A DNA stretch of 5,363 bases from Hyphomicrobiales bacterium (GTDB taxonomy: Bacteria > Pseudomonadota > Alphaproteobacteria > Rhizobiales > UBA4765). The DNA is taken from positions 1 through 5,363 of the forward strand of contig JAIYEB010000038.1 of NCBI GenBank assembly GCA_027487195.1. Reading direction: 5' to 3'. Position numbers and translations under genes: made by a program. Shown piece by piece: positions 1 to 5,363 of this stretch; position 1 is the stretch's first letter; every line of letters begins with the position of its first letter. The notes beneath the pieces are model-generated. The model made no database searches and was not told the origin of the DNA. It was given only the letters and a program-made list of their open reading frames with translations.

Positions 1-2
1 CG

Positions 3-1112
3 CTATCCCCCGCCGAAAGCCACGCGGGTCGGCGCCTTTGTGGGTGCGCGCGGACCATCAAGAAGTGCCAGGACGCGCGCGGCAACGGCGCGGTAAGCCT
101 CGGCGTGGGGGCCTGTGGGATCTGCAACCACGCTTGGCCGTCCGGCATCAGCCGTCTCGCGGATCGCCATATGGAGCGGAATTCCGCCGAGGAAGGGGAC
201 GCCAATGGCTGCTGCTTCACGCTCCGCGCCGCCATGCCCGAAGATATCGCAGCGCGTGCCGCAGGTCGGGCACAGGAAGGTCGACATGTTCTCGATCACC
301 CCAAGCACGGGCACATCGACTTTCTGGAACATGGCAATGCCCTTGCGCGCATCGATCAACGCCAGATCCTGCGGGGTCGAAACGATGATCGCGCCCGCAA
401 GCGGCGTCTTCTGGGCCAGTGTCAGCTGTGCGTCTCCTGTGCCTGGCGGCATGTCGACGATCAGAAGGTCAAGATTGTCCCAGGCGACCTCGCGCAACAT
501 TTGCGTCAGCGCAGAATCGATCATGGGGCCGCGCCAGATCAGCGGCGCTTCCGGCTCAACCATGAAGCCGATCGACATGACCTCAAGGCCGTGCGCCTTC
601 ACGGGCCTCATGCGCTTGCCGTCGACGAGCTCTGGCTTCGTGGTGACCCCCATCAGCTTTGGCACTGAAGGGCCGTAGATATCAGCGTCGAGAAGTCCAA
701 CCCTGAGGCCTTGTGACAGCATGGCAAGCGCCAGGTTGGCTGCGGTCGTTGACTTTCCAACGCCGCCCTTGCCGCTTGCGACCGCGATAATGCGCTTGAT
801 GCCGGGAACTGGCGGGGGCCCCGATGGTGTGGCTGTCGCTTTGGCCGTGGCAGGTGCTGCCGCCCCCTTGGCACGCTCGGCCGTCAGGGTGACAAAGACC
901 TTCTCGACGCCAGGCACAGCCTTGAGACGGCGCTCTACCTCGCTCTGAACCGGCTGAAACTGTCCGGCTTCGGCGGGCTCGATCGAAAGCGCCACCATGA
1001 CCGTCGCGCCGGAGACATGGACGCCGGCAAGCCTGTTTCCAGACGCAATCGTCGCACCATCGGGGGTGGCTACGGTGCCGATCAACTGCGCGATGGCAGC
1101 CTCATCGATCAT
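3..1112 (-). CDS. mrp: Mrp/ApbC/NBP35-type P-loop ATPase, iron-sulfur cluster carrier protein
   Basis: This is a 369-residue cytosolic ATPase of the Mrp/ApbC (MinD/NBP35-like) family, whose members bind a labile 4Fe-4S cluster and pass it to apo-proteins. The first ~80 residues form a MIP18/DUF59-like domain, followed by an Ala/Pro-rich linker (about 81-104). The ATPase domain shows the deviant Walker A SGKGGVGKS (residues 113-121, with signature Lys115), LLDADIYGPS (140-149), Walker B IVDMPPGTGD (218-227) and the cluster-binding CPTC (Cys281, Cys284), followed by FGHGG. The stop is TAG at 3-5, so the gene is complete. I chose the ATG at 1112 because it overlaps the purU stop as ATGA and gives the normal DUF59 N-terminus. 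A longer reading from 1193 adds only low-complexity residues antisense to purU. No good Shine-Dalgarno site precedes 1112, which fits translational coupling to purU. The family assignment is secure; the client proteins are unknown. Confidence 0.95.
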   Translation of the reverse strand: MIDEAAIAQLIGTVATPDGATIASGNRLAGVHVSGATVMVALSIEPAEAGQFQPVQSEVERRLKAVPGVEKVFVTLTAERAKGAAAPATAKATATPSGPPPVPGIKRIIAVASGKGGVGKSTTAANLALAMLSQGLRVGLLDADIYGPSVPKLMGVTTKPELVDGKRMRPVKAHGLEVMSIGFMVEPEAPLIWRGPMIDSALTQMLREVAWDNLDLLIVDMPPGTGDAQLTLAQKTPLAGAIIVSTPQDLALIDARKGIAMFQKVDVPVLGVIENMSTFLCPTCGTRCDIFGHGGAEREAAAIGVPFLGGIPLHMAIRETADAGRPSVVADPTGPHAEAYRAVAARVLALLDGPRAPTKAPTRVAFGGG

Positions 1113-1975
1113 GGAAAGACCACTGTCTTGGTCCCGTTGAGGAAGACGCGATGTTCGAGATGGGCCTTCAGGGCGCGATGAAGCGCAAGGCACTCGAGGT
1201 CCCGCCCGATGGCAACCAGATCCTCAACGGTTCTGGTATGGTCCACGCGCTCGACGGTTTGTTCGATGATCGGGCCTTCATCCAGATCGCCGGTGACATA
1301 GTGTGCCGTGGCACCGATCAGTTTCACGCCGCGCGCATGGGCCTGATCATAGGGCCGCGCGCCCTTGAAGCTTGGCAAAAATGAGTGGTGGATATTGATG
1401 ACCCGGCCCGCCAACTGCGCAGACAAATCGGCGGAGAGCACCTGCATGTAGCGGGCGAGCACCACGAGGTCTGCTTTCGACTGTTCAATGATCTCTTTGA
1501 GCCGCGCTTCTGCCTGCGGCTTGGTCTGTGCGTTGATCGGCACATGAAAGAACGGCACCTTGTGCCAGTCTGCCAGCGGCGCGAGATCCATGTGGTTTGA
1601 AACGATCGCCGGAATCGCCATGCGCAATGCGCCGGTGCGGTAGCGGTACAGAAGATCGTTCAGGCAGTGTTCTGCCTTCGACACCATCACCAGCACATTC
1701 GGCTTGATTGCGAGGTCATGGATCGAGACCTCCATGTCAAAATCTTCACGCACATCCTGGAAAGCCTCCAGAAGCGCGCCAATCGTCAGATTGGGATCTT
1801 CAGCCGCAAACAGAACGCGCATGAAAAATCGTTTTGTATCCGGATCACCAAAGTGGTCGGAGCGCGAAATGAAACATTTGCGATGCGCCAGGAATCCGGA
1901 AACGGACGCCACAATGCCGCGCGCATCCGGGCAGGATATGCGCATGACATGGGTTGGCTTGAGGCTATGGGACAC
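1109..1975 (-). CDS. purU: Formyltetrahydrofolate deformylase
   Basis: This 288-residue cytosolic enzyme hydrolyses 10-formyl-THF to formate and THF. It balances one-carbon pools and, in many bacteria, supplies formate for purine synthesis. An N-terminal ACT domain (about 8-90, with ISCPDARGIVASVSGFL) senses amino acids in the family (methionine and glycine in E. coli). The C-terminal formyltransferase-fold domain (about 92-285) has NIHHSFLPSF, giving Asn194 and His196, and HYVTGDLDEGPII, with Asp232 matching the catalytic Asp of PurN-type enzymes. The length is close to that of E. coli PurU (280 residues). The start is GTG at 1975, chosen for the GAGGAG seven bases upstream; an internal ATG at 1945 would cut into the first ACT strand. 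It sits 27 bp after the hydrolase gene and overlaps mrp by four bases, so it is probably the middle gene of a three-gene transcript. Confidence 0.95.
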   Translation of the reverse strand: MSHSLKPTHVMRISCPDARGIVASVSGFLAHRKCFISRSDHFGDPDTKRFFMRVLFAAEDPNLTIGALLEAFQDVREDFDMEVSIHDLAIKPNVLVMVSKAEHCLNDLLYRYRTGALRMAIPAIVSNHMDLAPLADWHKVPFFHVPINAQTKPQAEARLKEIIEQSKADLVVLARYMQVLSADLSAQLAGRVINIHHSFLPSFKGARPYDQAHARGVKLIGATAHYVTGDLDEGPIIEQTVERVDHTRTVEDLVAIGRDLECLALHRALKAHLEHRVFLNGTKTVVFP

Positions 1976-1982
1976 GGTTGTT

Positions 1983-1988
1983 CTCCTC
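1983..1988 (-). promoter_or_regulatory. purU ribosome binding site (decides a GTG start)
   Basis: Read on the minus strand this is GAGGAG followed by a 7-base spacer and GTG at 1975-1973. It is the strongest Shine-Dalgarno match on the minus strand of the window. It supports GTG as the purU start over the in-frame ATG ten codons later. It lies entirely within the 27-bp gap after the hydrolase stop. Confidence 0.8.
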
Positions 1989-2002
1989 GAACGAGTGCGG
2001 GC

Positions 2003-2764
2003 TTACCCGTCCAAGCCGATGCGATCAACTGCGGCAGCAAGCGTTCGGGTCAGCAAGGCCAGATCGTCCGGGTTTGACAGGCGATGATCTCCGTCCCTGA
2101 CAAGCGTCAGCGCGACCCGTGCACCGGTCAGGATGCCCATCAACTCGACGGACAGCTGCCAGGGCACATCCGGGTCCGCCGTGCCATGCAGGATATCAAC
2201 AGGGCAGGTCACATCGAGACTGCGGTGAAGAACGCCGTGTGTGCGCCCATCCTCGATCAGCGCCCGGGTGATGGGTGTTGGCTCTGGCGCATAGGCTGAG
2301 GGACGCATCCAGACGCCGATGGTCAGAATGGTCTGACGCACATCTTCGGGAAAGGATTGCCACATCAGCCGCTCGGTAAAGTCGACGGCTGGTGCGATCA
2401 AAACCAGATGGCGAACCCGAGCCTTCAGCCGCTCGGCGATCAGCAGGGCAATGAACCCGCCCATGGAGGAGCCGACAAGCACGAGCGGCCCCTCAGGTGC
2501 CTTGGCAGCAATGACGCCCAGCGCATCCTCAATCCAGCGGGTCAACGTTCCATCTGAAAACTGCCCTGATGAGGCGCCATGGCCTGAATAGTCGAAGCGA
2601 AGGCACGCCTGGCCGGCGCTTTCAGCCCACGCATCGATCACGCTGGCCTTTGTCGCGGTCATGTCAGATCGAAAGCCTCCAAGCCAGACAAGAGTCGGCG
2701 CTTTGCCTGGTCGATGCTCAACCGCAAGATCGCGCGCGTTGACCGTCACTGTTGCCCGTGTCAT
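2003..2764 (-). CDS. Alpha/beta hydrolase, ABHD10-like (predicted thioesterase or esterase)
   Basis: This is a 253-residue single-domain alpha/beta hydrolase with no signal peptide, so it is predicted cytosolic. The nucleophile elbow GSSMGG gives Ser100. The probable acid is Asp197 in HGTADPDVPW and the base is His227 in DGDHRLS. An oxyanion-side LGGFRSD (28-34) and the block CLRFDYSGHGASSG (54-67) precede the elbow. From memory, the order and wording of these blocks resemble mammalian mitochondrial ABHD10, a depalmitoylase and acyl-glucuronide esterase, including a VWMRPSAY segment in the lid region; this was not aligned here. The substrate is unknown. The ATG at 2764 is chosen over an upstream in-frame TTG at 2812 because GAGAAGGA lies eight bases ahead and the extension would run into the divergent glycosyltransferase gene. 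It is the promoter-proximal gene of the purU-mrp set. The fold is certain; ABHD10-type activity is inference. Confidence 0.88.
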   Translation of the reverse strand: MTRATVTVNARDLAVEHRPGKAPTLVWLGGFRSDMTATKASVIDAWAESAGQACLRFDYSGHGASSGQFSDGTLTRWIEDALGVIAAKAPEGPLVLVGSSMGGFIALLIAERLKARVRHLVLIAPAVDFTERLMWQSFPEDVRQTILTIGVWMRPSAYAPEPTPITRALIEDGRTHGVLHRSLDVTCPVDILHGTADPDVPWQLSVELMGILTGARVALTLVRDGDHRLSNPDDLALLTRTLAAAVDRIGLDG

Positions 2765-2796
2765 CGACCGTTTCCTTCTCACTTCGAAAGGGCCGC
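2765..2796. other. 32-bp divergent spacer between the hydrolase operon and the glycosyltransferase gene
   Basis: The spacer holds the ribosome sites of both divergent genes and little else, so each gene's promoter must lie inside the start of the other gene. On the plus strand TTGACC at 2739-2744 resembles a -35 box for the glycosyltransferase, but I see no convincing -10 after it. On the minus strand I see no good promoter. The two promoters probably overlap, which could couple or oppose their expression; this is inference from the spacing. Confidence 0.5.
2773..2780 (-). promoter_or_regulatory. Ribosome binding site of the alpha/beta hydrolase
   Basis: The minus strand reads GAGAAGGA, then eight bases, then ATG at 2764-2762. 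This decides for the shorter 253-residue protein. The site is inside the 32-bp divergent spacer. Confidence 0.7.
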
Positions 2797-3951
2797 ATGA
2801 CCACGCGACCAACCATCCTTCAGGTCTTGTCAGTGCTCAACCATGGCGGGTCCGAGCATGTTGCCCTGCAGGGCGCTGCGGCCTGGGTGGCAGCAGGTGG
2901 CCGCTCGATCATGGTCGGCGAAAGCGGATCGCTCGAACCGGAGATCAAGGCGGCCGGCGTTGAGATACGCCATCTCGCGCTGAAGGGAAACGCGCCCTGG
3001 CGGGTTCTGGGCAACGTCGCACCGCTTGCGGACCTGATGCGGCGCGAACAGGTGGCTGCGGTCCACTGGCATAACCGAGCTCCGGGATGGAGTGCTTTGA
3101 AGGCGGCCCAGCGCGTGGGGATCCCGAGCTTTTCAACCTATCACAGCCTGTATGGCGAGAATTTCCCAGGCAAGCGCTGGTGGAACTCCGTGATGGTCCG
3201 GGCTGATGTGGCGATTGTCACATCCCGATTCGCGGCAGCCGAGGTTGAGCGGCGTCACGCGGGGGTTGGCGGCGAAAGGCTGCTGGTTTCCAACGGTGTT
3301 GATACAAGGATGTTTGATCCAGCCCTCGTCAGCGAAGCGGATCGCGCAAGGGTGCGCGTGGCGATGGGAGCCGGTCAGGACGATGTTCTGTTTGTCCTGC
3401 CCGCGCGGTTCACGCGACTCAAAGGGCACCTTGTTGCCGTCGAGGCCATGAAACTGATCGCCAGCCGTGGCCTGTCGCGGATCAAGGTCGCGTTCGTGGG
3501 TGCGGATGGGTCGCCCTATGTCGACGAGGTGCAAGGCGCAATCGATCGCGCGCGGCTGTCCGGGCAGATCACGATCCTGCTGGCGCGTGACGACATGCCT
3601 GCGGTCCTGTCGGCCAGCGATGTCGTGCTATCGCCGTCAACCGAGCGCGAGAGCTTTGCGCTGGTGCGTGTCGAGGCCGGCGCCATGGCCCGTCCGCTGG
3701 TTGCAACACGGATTGGTGCTGCCGATGAGATCGTGGTCACGCAGGCCGGTGCCGAGACAGGCGCCCTGGTTGCAACCAGGAATGCCGAAGAGCTTGCGCG
3801 AGCGATGATCTGGGCGCATGACCTTGGCCCAATGGGGGGCGCCGAGGTTGGCGAACGGGCGCGTCTTCACGTCTCAAAGCTGTTTGACGTGTCTTCTGCG
3901 TTACAGACTCTGGTTCGCCGCTATGCAATTGCCGTCAATAGCTTGACTTGA
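2797..3951 (+). CDS. GT4-family glycosyltransferase, LPS-type (GT-B fold)
   Basis: This is a 384-residue glycosyltransferase with the two Rossmann-like halves of a GT-B fold. The N-terminal acceptor half starts ILQVLSVLNHGGSEHVA, where GGSEH (17-21) matches the glycine-rich loop GGAE of the family. The donor half has ARFTRLKGH (203-211; Arg204 and Lys209 are the usual nucleotide-sugar phosphate contacts) and ERESFALVRVE with the EX7E pair Glu285 and Glu293, then VATRIGAADEIV. No signal peptide or clear membrane helix is seen, so it probably works at the inner face of the cytoplasmic membrane. The wording (RAPGWSAL, STYHSLYGENFPGKRWWNSVM) resembles the LpcC/LpsB-like LPS core transferases of alphaproteobacteria, but sugar and acceptor cannot be read from the sequence. 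The ATG at 2797 is preferred over TTG at 2752 because it begins just before the first strand and follows GAAAGGG (2786-2792). No other glycan gene adjoins it. Confidence 0.9.
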   Translation: MTTRPTILQVLSVLNHGGSEHVALQGAAAWVAAGGRSIMVGESGSLEPEIKAAGVEIRHLALKGNAPWRVLGNVAPLADLMRREQVAAVHWHNRAPGWSALKAAQRVGIPSFSTYHSLYGENFPGKRWWNSVMVRADVAIVTSRFAAAEVERRHAGVGGERLLVSNGVDTRMFDPALVSEADRARVRVAMGAGQDDVLFVLPARFTRLKGHLVAVEAMKLIASRGLSRIKVAFVGADGSPYVDEVQGAIDRARLSGQITILLARDDMPAVLSASDVVLSPSTERESFALVRVEAGAMARPLVATRIGAADEIVVTQAGAETGALVATRNAEELARAMIWAHDLGPMGGAEVGERARLHVSKLFDVSSALQTLVRRYAIAVNSLT

Positions 3952-3976
3952 CGCGAAGACCCCACAACTCTAGCCG
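3948..3976 (+). promoter_or_regulatory. Probable sigma-70/sigma-73-type promoter for infC
   Basis: TTGACGC (3948-3954) matches the Caulobacter housekeeping -35 consensus TTGACGS. After a 14-base spacer, TCTAGCCG (3969-3976) keeps the CTA core of GCTANAWC but is otherwise weak. A second overlapping TTGACT lies at 3943-3948. The -35 covers the stop codon of the glycosyltransferase gene, so infC probably has its own start site in addition to any read-through. This places a transcript start near 3982 and leaves a leader of about 60 bases; that position is inferred. Confidence 0.45.
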
Positions 3977-4001
3977 ACCAGTCAAGATCATCGTACGACG
4001 C

Positions 4002-4044
4002 GCGAACGGTTCGCATGTCGGCATGTTTGCTCAGGAGGAATGCC
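4002..4044 (+). promoter_or_regulatory. infC mRNA leader with small competing hairpins around the Shine-Dalgarno site
   Basis: Three small stems can be drawn. GCGAA and TTCGC (4002-4006, 4010-4014) close a 3-base loop. GCATG and CATGT (4013-4017, 4022-4026, one G-U pair) close a TCGG loop. GGCAT and ATGCC (4020-4024, 4040-4044) close a 15-base loop that contains AGGAGG. The second and third share bases and exclude each other. Each stem is only five pairs, so function is uncertain. Confidence 0.3.
4033..4038 (+). promoter_or_regulatory. infC ribosome binding site (decides an ATT start)
   Basis: A full AGGAGG is followed by six bases and the in-frame ATT at 4045. The in-frame ATG at 4015 has no Shine-Dalgarno site and lies upstream of AGGAGG. 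The ATG at 4040 is out of frame and only one base away, too close to use. The site therefore points to ATT as the initiation codon. Confidence 0.85.
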
Positions 4045-4587
4045 ATTCGTCGCCCGTTCCAGCGCCCTGTCGCTCCCGTCGTTAAGGACGGCCCTCGCAC
4101 AAATCGCGACATCCGCGTCCGTGAAGTTCAGCTGATCGATGTTGAAGGTGGAAACCTTGGCGTTGTTGCAACTTTTGAAGCCATTCGTCGTGCGGAAGAG
4201 GCCGGGCTTGATCTGGTAGAGATCGCTCCGAACGCTGAGCCGCCGGTCTGCCGGATCATGGACTACGGAAAGTTCAGGTTCCAGGCTCAGAAGAAGGCAG
4301 CCGAAGCCCGCCGGAATCAAAAGCAAGTCGAGATCAAGGAGGTCAAACTCCGTCCTGCGATCGACGACCATGACTACGAAACCAAGCTCAAGGCCATGCA
4401 CCGCTTCTTTGAAGAAGGCGACAAGGTCAAGGTGACGCTGCGGTTCCGCGGTCGCGAACTGGCGCACCAGGATCTGGGTGTGAAAGTGCTGGACCGGGTG
4501 AAGGCTGACACGTTGGCGATTGCCAAGGTGGAGCAGGACTGGCGTCTTGAAGGCAAGCAGATGATCATGGTGCTTGCGCCCAAATAG
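4045..4587 (+). CDS. infC: Translation initiation factor IF-3, ATT start
   Basis: This is a 180-residue IF3, the same length as the E. coli protein. It binds the 30S subunit, prevents premature 50S joining and checks the start codon and initiator tRNA in the P site. The N-domain runs from about residue 16 to 82 and contains the family signature RIMDYGKFRFQ (70-80). A lysine-rich linker helix (about 82-95) leads to the C-domain, with VEIKEVKLRP, IDDHDY and LRFRGRELAHQDLG. I start it at ATT (4045), read as Met, which gives MRRPFQRP, a typical alphaproteobacterial IF3 N-terminus. The ATG at 4015 would add ten unrelated residues and translate the Shine-Dalgarno site. IF3 disfavours AUU starts, so a rising IF3 level is expected to repress its own translation, as known in E. 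coli. The usual partners rpmI and rplT do not follow; a convergent kinase gene does. Confidence 0.95.
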   Translation: MRRPFQRPVAPVVKDGPRTNRDIRVREVQLIDVEGGNLGVVATFEAIRRAEEAGLDLVEIAPNAEPPVCRIMDYGKFRFQAQKKAAEARRNQKQVEIKEVKLRPAIDDHDYETKLKAMHRFFEEGDKVKVTLRFRGRELAHQDLGVKVLDRVKADTLAIAKVEQDWRLEGKQMIMVLAPK

Positions 4588-4667
4588 GCACAGCCTCACG
4601 CCGACCTGTTTTGCCACAGGGGCGATGGGCTAGAACATCCAGCGCTCAGGAGGCTGCACCGGACCCC
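4588..4667. other. Convergent spacer between infC and the hybrid kinase gene, with weak stem potential
   Basis: This 80-bp spacer must end transcripts from both sides, but I see no classical intrinsic terminator because no T-run follows a stem on either strand. CAGCCTC (4591-4597) and GAGGCTG (4650-4656) form a perfect 7-bp inverted repeat 52 bases apart. Inside it, CCTGT (4605-4609) and ACAGG (4616-4620) could make a 5-bp stem with a 6-base loop. Termination here may depend on Rho. Confidence 0.3.
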
Positions 4668-5363
4668 TTACTCCGCTGCAGCCCGCGCCCTCCACTGCGA
4701 GATGATTGCGCGAAGCGCTGCAGGCTTTACAGGTTTGTTCAGGACAGCGATGTCGGCCTCAGCCGCCGCATCGCGCACTTCCGCGCTGCGGTCTGCTGTC
4801 AGAAGGATCGAGGGCAGATCGGGCGCTGTGCGTGCGCGCACGTTGGCGATGGCATCAAGCCCGTTGGTTGCGCCGAGATGATAATCACAAATCAGGACGT
4901 TCGGCTGATCCTCACCACTGAGATACTTGAACGCCTGTTCGGCGTCCGAAGCGGTCATGACCTCCGCACCCCAGCCGCTCAGCAAGTGTGACATCCCATC
5001 GAGGATGTCGTCTTCATTGTCGATCACAAGCACCTTGAGGCCATTGAACGTGTCCGTACCCCTGACGCCTGACCGCGGCGTCGGGCTACGCTGAGGCTGG
5101 ACCGGGCGAGCTCTCGGGAGCGTGACGGAAAACACCGAACCGCGACCAACCTCAGAACGAAGTTCGATCGGGTGATCGAGGACGCGCCCGATACGTTCAA
5201 CGATCGACAGGCCAAGCCCAAGCCCGGAAGCCACGCGTGCGCCGGCATCAAGGCGGCGGAACTCTTCAAAGATCAGCTTGCGCTGATGCTCGGGAATGCC
5301 CTGACCCGTATCCCAGACTTCAAGGACGACCGAGGTCCCCCGGCGCCTTGCGCCGACCAGAAC
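4668..5363 (-). CDS. Hybrid sensor histidine kinase/response regulator, C-terminal part (5' end outside window)
   Basis: The frame is open to the window edge and gives the last 231 residues. The visible part begins inside the HATPase_c domain, with the G1 box DTGQGIP (about 18-24), an F-box-like IFEEFRRL (31-38) and the G2 box GLGLGLSIV (47-55). A Pro/Arg-rich linker (about 82-103) leads to a receiver domain with VLVIDNEDD near 111, the phospho-acceptor Asp160 in ICDYHLG, Thr189 in LLTAD and Lys210 in LNKPVKP. The usual second acidic-pocket Asp is Asn (IDNE). The stop is TAA at 4668-4670, just after WRARAAAE. The N-box, the phospho-accepting His and any sensor domain lie outside. The receiver wording resembles alphaproteobacterial hybrid kinases with PAS or sodium/solute-symporter-like sensor regions, so the full protein could be much longer; that is inference. 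The ligand is unknown. Confidence 0.92.
   Translation of the reverse strand, partial: VLVGARRRGTSVVLEVWDTGQGIPEHQRKLIFEEFRRLDAGARVASGLGLGLSIVERIGRVLDHPIELRSEVGRGSVFSVTLPRARPVQPQRSPTPRSGVRGTDTFNGLKVLVIDNEDDILDGMSHLLSGWGAEVMTASDAEQAFKYLSGEDQPNVLICDYHLGATNGLDAIANVRARTAPDLPSILLTADRSAEVRDAAAEADIAVLNKPVKPAALRAIISQWRARAAAE

Noticed and set aside
38..678. Three overlapping plus-strand reading frames of 116-187 codons opposite mrp
   Set aside because: They are antisense to a confidently assigned gene with clear motifs, overlap one another, and show no recognisable domain; long antisense frames are expected in GC-rich DNA.
1113..1193. N-terminal extension of mrp by 27 codons
   Set aside because: It overlaps the 3' end of purU, lacks a ribosome site, and adds residues unrelated to the DUF59 domain; the ATGA overlap start is far more plausible.
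1667..2087. Plus-strand frames of 127 and 136 codons opposite the purU 5' end
   Set aside because: They are antisense to the ACT domain of purU and span its ribosome site; no domain or start signal supports them.
3991..3998. Perfect palindrome TCGTACGA upstream of infC
   Set aside because: An 8-bp palindrome has no loop as RNA and is short enough to occur by chance; with no second copy nearby I cannot support an operator.
4015..4044. ATG at 4015 as the infC start
   Set aside because: It has no Shine-Dalgarno site and would make the AGGAGG part of the coding region; the added residues do not look like an IF3 N-terminus.
3988..4617. Minus-strand frame of 209 codons opposite infC
   Set aside because: It mirrors the strongly conserved infC sequence, has no domain I recognise, and runs through the infC leader and part of the convergent spacer.
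4605..4620. CCTGT/ACAGG stem as an intrinsic terminator of infC
   Set aside because: The stem has only five pairs and no T-run follows it on either strand.

Overview
The window looks like a chromosomal housekeeping stretch from an alphaproteobacterium. The base composition is GC-rich, roughly 60% by eye. IF3 begins MRRPF and has the RPAIDDHDY and LRFRGRELAHQDLG blocks I associate with Caulobacterales, Maricaulales and Rhizobiales. A TTGACGC -35 element of the Caulobacter sigma-73 type lies ahead of infC, and GANTC sites, which CcrM methylates, are scarce by hand count. A Caulobacter- or Maricaulis-like host is my best guess, but the sequence does not fix the genus.

Layout. Positions 3-2764 on the minus strand form a compact three-gene set, in transcription order: an ABHD10-like alpha/beta hydrolase (2764-2003), purU formyltetrahydrofolate deformylase (1975-1109, GTG start with a strong GAGGAG ribosome site), and an Mrp/ApbC-type iron-sulfur carrier ATPase (1112-3). 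The hydrolase-purU gap is 27 bp, and purU and mrp overlap by four bases (ATGA). A GT4-family glycosyltransferase (2797-3951, plus strand) diverges from this set across only 32 bp. Next comes infC (4045-4587, plus strand), which appears to start at an ATT codon six bases after AGGAGG, with its own probable promoter. An 80-bp convergent spacer separates infC from the 3' part of a hybrid histidine kinase/response regulator (4668-5363, minus strand), whose sensor and dimerisation domains lie beyond the window edge.

How the genes relate. purU releases formate and tetrahydrofolate from 10-formyl-THF, and Mrp delivers Fe-S clusters. They are probably co-transcribed and translationally coupled, but no shared pathway is evident. 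The glycosyltransferase is probably an envelope (LPS-type) enzyme without a surrounding glycan cluster. infC and the kinase appear to be independent units. I see no mobile element, CRISPR array, tRNA, rRNA or phage gene, and no new multi-gene system. The points most worth a second look are the ATT start and folded leader of infC, and the bacterial relative of the mitochondrial hydrolase ABHD10.
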